From: an uncultured Bacteroidota bacterium
GTDB lineage: Bacteria > Bacteroidota > Rhodothermia > Rhodothermales > UBA10348
Direction of reading: 5' to 3'
NCBI GenBank assembly: GCA_937893205.1
Contig: CALBJU010000365.1
Coordinates: 1-8,070, forward strand
DNA length: 8,070 nt
The position numbers were made by a program, and so were the translations under genes. The notes under the pieces were generated by a model, which saw only the letters and a program-made list of their open reading frames with translations, was not told where the DNA came from and ran no database searches. Positions 1-5,509 of this stretch are shown in pieces (the first letter of the stretch is position 1; each line of letters opens with the position of its first letter).

Positions 1-240
1 GAAGTGATCGCAAATGGCGGTCAATTCCATTTCCTCGATCTCCGAAATGACCGCCGCTATTTCTCGGCCCCAAGAGCCAAAACCAATGACGGCGCACGTA
101 ATGGGGTCATCCGTGGTGACGCGATCTGAAAAAACGGCCTCCGCGACTGGAATACGTTCACCGGCCGCCAGTACACCAGCAAGCGTACCTAGAGACGATT
201 TCTTCAGGAAACTGCGACGAGAAAAAGAGTTTCGAAACAC
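1..240 (-). CDS. Tat-exported Gfo/Idh/MocA-family oxidoreductase, N-terminal part (runs off left edge)
   Basis: Only the first 80 residues are present; the gene continues beyond base 1. The start is taken as GTG at 240-238 because an in-frame TGA lies two codons upstream and no ATG precedes the signal peptide. Residues 7-14 read SRRSFLKK, a twin-arginine (Tat) export motif, followed by a weakly hydrophobic Ala/Gly/Leu stretch (about 17-26). From residue 48 the protein reads ITCAVIGFGSWGRE, a beta strand plus GxGxxG dinucleotide-binding loop (G53, G55, G58), and ELTAICD near 72-78 ends in the acidic residue expected at the tip of the second Rossmann strand. This is the N-terminal NAD(P)-binding half of Gfo/Idh/MocA dehydrogenases. 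The substrate cannot be judged because the C-terminal domain is missing. It lies 72 bases downstream of the ApbE gene on the same strand, with no clear terminator between, so co-transcription is likely. Confidence 0.78.
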   Translation of the reverse strand, partial: MFRNSFSRRSFLKKSSLGTLAGVLAAGERIPVAEAVFSDRVTTDDPITCAVIGFGSWGREIAAVISEIEEMELTAICDHF

Positions 241-312
241 GATTCAGGGTGTTGATTTGGCACGTTGGGAAGAAAAAAGATACGACGGTCACAGATCAAT
301 GGTTCGCAGTTT

Positions 313-1272
313 TCAAGGCGGAGGAAAACCATCCCAAACGCCCGACCTCAGCGTCCACCGGGACTCCACTTTTTCGAATGATGCCGCAGCGGTTACATCT
401 TGAAATTCAAATTGACCGTCCTGTTTGGTTGTTACCAGCATGGCGGTTGACCAGGCGTCTGCAAGAGCAGCCGAATGGCCTGCGACTGCTGACACAATTG
501 GACCTGTAATAGAGTGCCCGGTTCGCGGATCAATTACATGCCCGTATTCAGTGTCATTTTGGACGAAGGACTTGCCATGGATCGCAGAAACGGAGAGGGC
601 GGTCCCAGCGAGATCACAATGAGAAAACCAGTTCGGGTCTTCGTCACTCTCATTAAGATCCTCCCTCTCATAGGGGTCTTCGATCCCAATTCTCCACGGC
701 CCACCCGTACTATCTGTACCGATTGTAAGCACTGAGCTCGTTCCCCCATGCAGCAGCGCGCAATCGATGCCCGCATCCTTCAGCAAACTTTTACACTCAT
801 CGAGGGCCCATCCCTTTGCGATGCCTCCAAGGTCGAGTTCGATCCCTTTAGCTAGGAATCGAACAGAACTATCAGACCCATCCAGCGACACGTTCTCGAA
901 TCCGGTTACGCTGAGCGCGCGCTTGAGCTCGGATTCGCCTGGCCTCTGGGGCGTACCCGAGGTGAACCCCCACGCACGCAGTAAGGGCCCAACCGTTGGG
1001 TCAAACGCACCACGGCTGTCATGATAGACGTTCTGACACAGCGACAAGAGCTCAAACAGCTCACCCGATACTCGAACCGGGCGTTCGCCTGCGACGCGAT
1101 TGACGCGGGAGAGTTCGCTTGCTGGACCGTAAAAACTAAACCGTTTCGCTATCCGCTTGATCTCGCGGATCGCTTCTTCGCCCGCAGATCTCAGATGCCC
1201 CTCATCATCTCCGTGGAGCACGAGTTCGAACCTCGTGGCCATTGCATTGCATGCGAGTGATACAGTGGGCAT
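313..1272 (-). CDS. apbE: ApbE-family FAD:protein FMN transferase, without signal peptide
   Basis: The predicted protein has 319 residues. ApbE enzymes move FMN from FAD onto a Ser/Thr of a target flavoprotein in a Mg-dependent reaction. Family landmarks appear in order: MATRFEL at 11-17 (the usual MGT.fe start of the fold), GAFDPTVGPL at 88-97, ELDLGGIAKGWALD at 145-158, HGGTSSV at 175-181, GHVIDPRTG at 244-252, and ADAWSTAML at 271-279, which holds the acidic and Ser/Thr residues that normally ligate Mg. The start at 1272 puts only ten residues before the fold. The frame stays open to 1608, but that extension reads through a GC-rich hairpin and the neighbouring gene's 3' end and shows no signal peptide. 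Most characterised bacterial ApbE proteins are exported lipoproteins; this one looks cytoplasmic. It sits between two Tat-exported oxidoreductases on the same strand. The flavinylation target is unknown, and no clear target motif was seen in the neighbours. Confidence 0.88.
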   Translation of the reverse strand: MPTVSLACNAMATRFELVLHGDDEGHLRSAGEEAIREIKRIAKRFSFYGPASELSRVNRVAGERPVRVSGELFELLSLCQNVYHDSRGAFDPTVGPLLRAWGFTSGTPQRPGESELKRALSVTGFENVSLDGSDSSVRFLAKGIELDLGGIAKGWALDECKSLLKDAGIDCALLHGGTSSVLTIGTDSTGGPWRIGIEDPYEREDLNESDEDPNWFSHCDLAGTALSVSAIHGKSFVQNDTEYGHVIDPRTGHSITGPIVSAVAGHSAALADAWSTAMLVTTKQDGQFEFQDVTAAASFEKVESRWTLRSGVWDGFPPP

Positions 1273-1277
1273 AACTG

Positions 1278-1314
1278 AAAATGGGGCGGGCGCCTGCGGC
1301 GCCCGCCCCAAAAA
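1278..1314 (-). terminator. GC-rich hairpin, probable terminator after the oxidoreductase gene
   Basis: GGGGCGGGCGCC (1283-1294) pairs perfectly with GGCGCCCGCCCC (1298-1309) over 12 bp around a three-base loop. Read on the minus strand it is followed by ATTTTC, a short T run, and it lies about 20 bases after the stop codon of the oxidoreductase. It ends only 10 bases before the apbE ATG, so it could also reduce read-through into apbE or cover its translation start. Its stem resembles that of the dnaK terminator near 5453. The short T run makes full termination uncertain. Confidence 0.68.
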
Positions 1315-1333
1315 CGAGTGAGTGTGATTCCCG

Positions 1334-2767
1334 TCAGGACAGTTCGAACGTTCCGTAGGTCGGCATCGGTACGTTGAAGCCGCGGCCCGTGTGGAAGGTG
1401 CGATCTTCTGGATTGAGGAAAATTGCCTCCCCAAATCTATCCGAGGCTTCGGCCATGGAAATAATGCTCTGCGCAATGATGGCCACGTCGATATTCCCGT
1501 TCGTGGTTCCGTCTGTTCGAATGGCGTTGAATAGATTGTCAACGTGAGCAGGACCTGATACGCCAGGCTCGAGATTTTCGTAGATCTCCTGGTCGACCAA
1601 ATCCGCAAATGGTCTCTCGGGCCGGAGCTCGACTGACCCGCCGCCGAAGTAAAGGGTGGCCTCGCTTCCGCGGATAACCTGACTCACACCTTGCTCATTT
1701 ACGGTCGATCCAGCGATCATCATGCAAAGACCCGAGGGGAATTCGACCAGCAACTGGGTATTATCGTTTACAGAGCGATCTTCTGGACCGAGGGTAGCGT
1801 CGGTGACTTTTTTATTTCCGATGCAGACTACCCGCTTAGGCAGTTCATGCACGTCGGCCGCAATGATCAGGGGATGGATCATGTGAGCCAGTAGGTCGCC
1901 CAGGATGCCGGCGCAATACGGAAGATATTTTCTCCAACGATGGTAGTGCTCTCTGTTGAAGGAGGGACGATTGTGGACCGATCCCAGCCAGTGATCCCAA
2001 TCCATGGTTTCAGGCGTAACACCTTCTTCCAGTCTGTAGTAATTCCACTCGCCATCAGGAGAATTGCGCATGTAAGAATTCTGCGCGAACGTGGCGGCGC
2101 CAATTTTACCAGCTCTCACCAGTTCAGCCGCCTTATGCCATTTGGCCTCCGTACAGTACTGCGATCCGATCTGGAATTTCATGCCGGTTTCCTTGACGAC
2201 GTCATAGATCTGAAACGCCTCTCCGAGATATCGGGTCATCGGCTTCTCACAGTAGACGTGCTTTCCCGCACGCATGGCATCGATGGCGATTCGAGCGTGC
2301 CAGTGATCCACAGCGCCGATGAAAATCACGTCGATGTCTTTGTCGTCCAACAGTTTACGGTGATCCTGATAGGTCTTCACCGTGTAATCTCCAAGATTTC
2401 GACTCTGACGCACACCGTCAATGTGTGCGAACGCCCGCTCACGTCTCCCACTATACAGATCACATGCCGCCATACCGACAACGTTGTAGTCGTAGGTATG
2501 TCTGGTTGAAAAATCGGTCTCTGCGTTGGTGACATTCTTTACGTGGGCACCGAATCCTTGTCCCCCAACTCCAATGAAGCCCACGTTCAGCCTGTCATTG
2601 GCTCCAAGTACACTGCCTTTCGCAGGAGCCTTTGAGTAGGTGGTAGCGGCGGCGCTGGATTTCACGCTGGCCACCAAGGCACCAGCTGCAAAAGCACTCT
2701 TCTTGATAAAATCTCTGCGGGAATCAGGGACTGATACTTTCTGTGGTTCTTTTTTCAGATGTGGCAT
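1334..2767 (-). CDS. Tat-exported Gfo/Idh/MocA-family oxidoreductase
   Basis: The protein has 477 residues. SRRDFIKK at 16-23 followed by an Ala-rich hydrophobic stretch (24-41) is a Tat signal, so the folded, probably cofactor-loaded enzyme should act outside the cytoplasmic membrane. The mature part starts with LNVGFIGVGGQG (60-71), a GxGGxG dinucleotide-binding loop. Family motifs follow: DVIFIGAVDHWHARIAIDAM (146-165), GKHVYCEKPM (168-177) with the conserved EKP, and GDLLAHMIHP (290-299) carrying the Asp and His residues typical of the active site. The start at 2767 is the ATG that places the Tat motif near the N-terminus; an in-frame ATG at 2929 would add 54 unrelated residues and invade the divergent promoter region. 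Members act on sugars, inositols and related polyols with NAD(P), but the substrate cannot be read from sequence. It heads a minus-strand group with apbE and a second oxidoreductase. Confidence 0.9.
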   Translation of the reverse strand: MPHLKKEPQKVSVPDSRRDFIKKSAFAAGALVASVKSSAAATTYSKAPAKGSVLGANDRLNVGFIGVGGQGFGAHVKNVTNAETDFSTRHTYDYNVVGMAACDLYSGRRERAFAHIDGVRQSRNLGDYTVKTYQDHRKLLDDKDIDVIFIGAVDHWHARIAIDAMRAGKHVYCEKPMTRYLGEAFQIYDVVKETGMKFQIGSQYCTEAKWHKAAELVRAGKIGAATFAQNSYMRNSPDGEWNYYRLEEGVTPETMDWDHWLGSVHNRPSFNREHYHRWRKYLPYCAGILGDLLAHMIHPLIIAADVHELPKRVVCIGNKKVTDATLGPEDRSVNDNTQLLVEFPSGLCMMIAGSTVNEQGVSQVIRGSEATLYFGGGSVELRPERPFADLVDQEIYENLEPGVSGPAHVDNLFNAIRTDGTTNGNIDVAIIAQSIISMAEASDRFGEAIFLNPEDRTFHTGRGFNVPMPTYGTFELS

Positions 2768-2950
2768 ATCACATTGGAATGGCTTATCAACAGGGCGGCC
2801 AACGATTAGAAAATGACCGCGGGTGGAGGCTGAAGATACAATTTCGCTCCTACTAAATGATAACTTTATTCTGTGCTGAATAGACTTCCAAAAGGGATCC
2901 CGAAGGGCATTGACGCCGTTTGTGTTCACTCCCCAACTATCATTGGAAAC
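2768..2950. promoter_or_regulatory. Divergent intergenic region between oxidoreductase and YceI genes
   Basis: These 183 bases separate two divergent start codons, so promoters for both must lie here or nearby. No strong match to the Bacteroidota pair TTTG / TAnnTTTG was found. The best plus-strand candidate is TTTG at 2919-2922 with TATCATTG at 2938-2945, but the 15-base spacing is short and transcription would begin almost at the ATG. A second box-like string, TAACTTTA, is at 2861-2868. TATCA plus TTGGAA occurs at both ends of the region (2767-2779 with a two-base insertion, and 2938-2948). None of these sites can be assigned from sequence alone. Confidence 0.3.
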
Positions 2951-3502
2951 ATGAATCGATTATTTCTCCTGGCCGTTGCTCTGAGCGTTATGCTCACCGT
3001 GCCAGCCGGTGCGCAGACGACGTATAGCCTCGCCGAGGGATCAACCCTCGAAGTAGATGGCACATCGAATCAGTCGGACTGGAGTGTATCGGCAAACGAG
3101 TTCACGGGCAGCTTTGAGCTGGGTGACGGTGTCCCGGTGAGCGCGAGTGTGACGATTGTCGTCAAGGAAATCAAAAGCGGCCGGAGCATGATCATGGATC
3201 GGTTGATGCACAATTCGTTCAATGTAGACGAGTACCCGGAGATGATTTTCTCCCTCGATTCAGCTGAAAAAGACGAAGACGGGGAGTGGAATATGTCGGG
3301 ATCCCTCGAAATGGTGGGAACGTCGAATCCGGTGATCATCCATATGATCGAGTCTGAGTCGGAAATCGGTACGCCTCAGTTCACGGGGTCCTACGAGCTG
3401 AAAATGTCCGATTTCGGGATGAAACCTCCCACAGCCATGTTTGGCTCTCTTCATACAAAAGACGACGTGGTGATCAGTTTCAACTTCATTTTGCAGCAGT
3501 AG
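2951..3502 (+). CDS. YceI-like secreted protein (lipocalin fold)
   Basis: The protein has 183 residues. Residues 1-21 are a Sec signal peptide with a Leu/Val core and an AGA-Q cleavage site, so the mature protein is periplasmic or secreted. YceI-family landmarks are DGTSNQSDW at 36-44 (the GTS..hdW motif common in Bacteroidota members), MDRLMHNSFNVDEYPEMIF at 82-100 (the D.Lm...f...yP.I.F segment), and PPTAMFGSLHTKDDVVISF at 159-177. YceI proteins form an elongated lipocalin-like barrel that binds polyisoprenoid or other amphiphilic lipids; the physiological role is unclear in most species. The ATG at 2951 is chosen over an in-frame ATG at 2873 because it puts the signal peptide at the N-terminus. 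It diverges from the oxidoreductase gene and is followed by a terminator-like hairpin, so it is probably transcribed alone. Confidence 0.88.
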   Translation: MNRLFLLAVALSVMLTVPAGAQTTYSLAEGSTLEVDGTSNQSDWSVSANEFTGSFELGDGVPVSASVTIVVKEIKSGRSMIMDRLMHNSFNVDEYPEMIFSLDSAEKDEDGEWNMSGSLEMVGTSNPVIIHMIESESEIGTPQFTGSYELKMSDFGMKPPTAMFGSLHTKDDVVISFNFILQQ

Positions 3503-3524
3503 TTGAACCGGTCCATTATGACTC

Positions 3525-3550
3525 AGACAGCCTTTCAGAGGCTGTTTCTT
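3525..3550 (+). terminator. Probable terminator after the YceI gene
   Basis: ACAGCCT (3527-3533) pairs with AGGCTGT (3539-3545) around a five-base loop, extendable by a G-U and an A-T pair, and is followed by TTCTT. It lies about 25 bases after the YceI stop codon, the usual place for an intrinsic terminator. The stem is only 7-9 bp and the T run is broken by a C, so termination strength is uncertain. The remaining bases to the next start at 3678 are AT-rich, with a run of seven T near 3594-3600, and hold no coding frame or clear promoter. Confidence 0.6.
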
Positions 3551-3677
3551 CAGATCTGAGGGAATTGATCTGATCTAGACATTGATGTTTCCCCCTTTTT
3601 TTGGTTCATTTAGGGATAATCAAGTGTTCCGGCCTTGATTTGTTCAGCGGAAGGATTTCGGAAGATTCACTTTTCAA

Positions 3678-5408
3678 ATGAAACTCATCGTTACAGGAGT
3701 GTTGTTGCTGACTTCAGCCGCAGCAGCACTAGGGCAGAGCATATCGTTTCGGGATGTCACGGTAAGCGCAGGACTGGAAGGATATCCAGGCGGTATTGGT
3801 GTGTCCGCGTTTGACTTCAATCGGGACGGCTGGGATGACCTGACCTTTGCGGTTGATGGTGGGGGTCCTGTCCTGCTGCTAAACAATCGGGATAATACCT
3901 TTTCCGATGTTACAAGCATCCTCGGTGTCACGGCTGAAGGCAGGATGCTGGTGCCGATATGGGTAGATGTGAACAACGATCAACGTCCGGATCTCTTTAT
4001 CGGACAATCGGCCGACGGGCGAAGTGCCCTCTATGTGGACCAAGGAGATGGGACCTACCTGGATGAGGCCTCCGCCATGGGATTGGATACTGCCGCGAAG
4101 CTGGGAACGGCAACGTTTGGAGATCTGAACAACGACGGCTTTCAGGATCTCTTCCTCGGAGTCAACAAGGGTCCGGACAAATTGTACTTGAATATGGACG
4201 GACTCCGATTCGAAGATGTCACGGAGTGGTACGGAGTTCAAGGTGATTCTTCCTCCACGGCAATGCAGGCCATGTGGATCGATCTCGATGAAGATGGAGA
4301 CAGAGATCTGATCGTGATGCATGATCTGGATGATGTGACACTTCTATACATCAACGATTCGGGTACCAACTTCTCAGAGGAGGCTGCGCGATACAACATT
4401 CAGGATGTCGGAGTCGGGTACTCGATGGGTCTCGCGTGGGGCGATCCCAATCAGGATGGTCATCTTGACGCGTACGTGACCAGAATTCTAACCGCAGGCC
4501 TGTACATGTTCGATGGTGTGCGATCATTCACGGAAGAAGCGACCGTTTGGAATGTGGCACACAATGGCGTCTCCTGGGGTGTCTCATTCGGTGATTTCGA
4601 TAATGATGCGGATGATGATCTGGTAATCGTATCTGCCGCGGCTGCCGGTGTACAACCTCCGTCACTGTTCCTGAACGAGATTGGTCGGTTCAAACCCGAA
4701 TATGAGATTGGAGATTTTCGTTTTCAGGCGCAGGACAAGGGTTTGGCGGTCGGCGATTTCAACAATGACGGACTCCTGGATATCGTTATTGCGAATCAGG
4801 GCGGCCGTCACAGATTATTGCTAAACGAGACGACCTCTGCGGGATCCTGGCTCTCCATCGAACTTCGTGGATTAGAATCAGACAGCTTCGGGTTCGGTGC
4901 CCGCCTCGAACTAGACGTGCAGGGCCGAACGCTGACTCGATTGCTACACGCTGGCGAGGGTTACAATTCGCAGAACAGTGCGCGCGCTCATTTTGGAATT
5001 GGAGATGCCACCACCACAGATGAGTTAAGAATATTCTGGGATAGCGGTTTGGTACAAACAGCGCGTGGTCTCGATGCTTCGCGACGATATGTGATATCGG
5101 AGGAACTGAGATCTACTGATGTTGAGAATCCTGACGAACTGCCTCAATCGTTTTCGGTCCACATGGTGTATCCGAATCCCGTCCATGGCCGAGCCACGTT
5201 TGAACTGGAGCACGAAGGAGCACGCAGGTTCACCCTTCAGGTGTGGAACGTAGCCGGACGCCAGATTGAAGTTCGTCATATCGACACGCCGTTTTCGGGC
5301 AAGGTGAGGTTCACACTCCCCGTAGAGGGCTGGTCGAGCGGAGTCTATGTGTATCGCTTCCTCTCAGAGACTGAAGTTTACACGGGCTCGTTCGTCGTCG
5401 AGCATTAA
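3678..5408 (+). CDS. Secreted seven-repeat FG-GAP/VCBS protein with ASPIC/UnbV domain and T9SS sorting domain
   Basis: The protein has 576 residues. Residues 1-19 are a Sec signal peptide (hydrophobic core, ALG-Q cleavage site). Seven Asp-rich loops of the FG-GAP/VCBS type follow, starting at residues 46, 97, 149, 202, 256, 306 and 360, for example DLNNDGFQDL and DFNNDGLLDI. The 50-54-residue spacing suggests a seven-bladed beta-propeller with calcium-like Asp/Asn loops. Residues about 389-475 match the ASPIC/UnbV domain that often follows such repeats (GFGARLEL, HAGEGYNSQNSARAHFGIG, ELRIFWDSG). The C-terminus (about 492-576) is a type A T9SS sorting domain: VYPNP at 497-501, LQVWNVAGRQI at 520-530, GVYVYRF at 555-561 and a final strand. 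It should therefore cross the outer membrane by T9SS and be released or anchored at the cell surface. Ligand and function are unknown; adhesion or extracellular polymer binding is a guess. No T9SS machinery gene is in the window. Confidence 0.92.
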   Translation: MKLIVTGVLLLTSAAAALGQSISFRDVTVSAGLEGYPGGIGVSAFDFNRDGWDDLTFAVDGGGPVLLLNNRDNTFSDVTSILGVTAEGRMLVPIWVDVNNDQRPDLFIGQSADGRSALYVDQGDGTYLDEASAMGLDTAAKLGTATFGDLNNDGFQDLFLGVNKGPDKLYLNMDGLRFEDVTEWYGVQGDSSSTAMQAMWIDLDEDGDRDLIVMHDLDDVTLLYINDSGTNFSEEAARYNIQDVGVGYSMGLAWGDPNQDGHLDAYVTRILTAGLYMFDGVRSFTEEATVWNVAHNGVSWGVSFGDFDNDADDDLVIVSAAAAGVQPPSLFLNEIGRFKPEYEIGDFRFQAQDKGLAVGDFNNDGLLDIVIANQGGRHRLLLNETTSAGSWLSIELRGLESDSFGFGARLELDVQGRTLTRLLHAGEGYNSQNSARAHFGIGDATTTDELRIFWDSGLVQTARGLDASRRYVISEELRSTDVENPDELPQSFSVHMVYPNPVHGRATFELEHEGARRFTLQVWNVAGRQIEVRHIDTPFSGKVRFTLPVEGWSSGVYVYRFLSETEVYTGSFVVEH

Positions 5409-5439
5409 GGGGCTGGCCGGGCCCCAGGCCATAGTTTTT
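5409..5439 (+). terminator. Probable terminator after the repeat-protein gene
   Basis: Directly after the stop codon, GGGGC (5409-5413) can pair with GCCCC (5421-5425); alternatively TGGCC (5414-5418) pairs with GGCCA (5427-5431). Either GC-rich hairpin is followed by a run of five T at 5435-5439 on the plus strand. The two folds exclude each other and the stems are short, so this is a moderate-confidence call. It faces the dnaK terminator that begins a few bases further on. Confidence 0.5.
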
Positions 5440-5444
5440 AGATC

Positions 5445-5480
5445 AAAAAAAGTGGGGCGGGTGCATTCGCACCCGCCCCA
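5445..5480 (-). terminator. Intrinsic terminator of dnaK
   Basis: TGGGGCGGGTGC (5453-5464) and GCACCCGCCCCA (5469-5480) form a perfect 12-bp stem with a four-base loop. On the minus strand it is followed, after one C, by seven consecutive T (plus-strand A run 5445-5451). It lies about 30 bases beyond the dnaK stop codon. This is a textbook intrinsic terminator for transcription coming from dnaK. Its outer stem, GGGGCGGG/CCCGCCCC, is identical to that of the hairpin near 1283. Confidence 0.88.
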
Positions 5481-5509
5481 AATAGCATCTATCAGCTAAG
5501 AACCGCGGA

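Noticed and set aside
14..403. Plus-strand open frame at the left edge
   Set aside because: The minus strand encodes a Tat signal plus Rossmann fold over 1-240 and the ApbE C-terminus from 313, which explains this stretch; the plus frame is low-complexity.
1249..1272. Possible lipobox (SLAC) at apbE residues 5-8
   Set aside because: Only seven residues precede the Cys, with no positively charged or hydrophobic region, and the catalytic fold begins three residues later, so it cannot be a lipoprotein signal.
1273..1608. Extension of the apbE frame upstream to an ATG at 1608
   Set aside because: It would overlap about 275 bases of the oxidoreductase gene in another frame, reads through the GC hairpin, and encodes low-complexity sequence with no ApbE similarity or signal peptide.
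1940..2509. Plus-strand open frame (189 codons) antisense to the oxidoreductase gene
   Set aside because: The minus-strand reading has clear Gfo/Idh/MocA motifs throughout; the antisense frame shows no recognisable domain.
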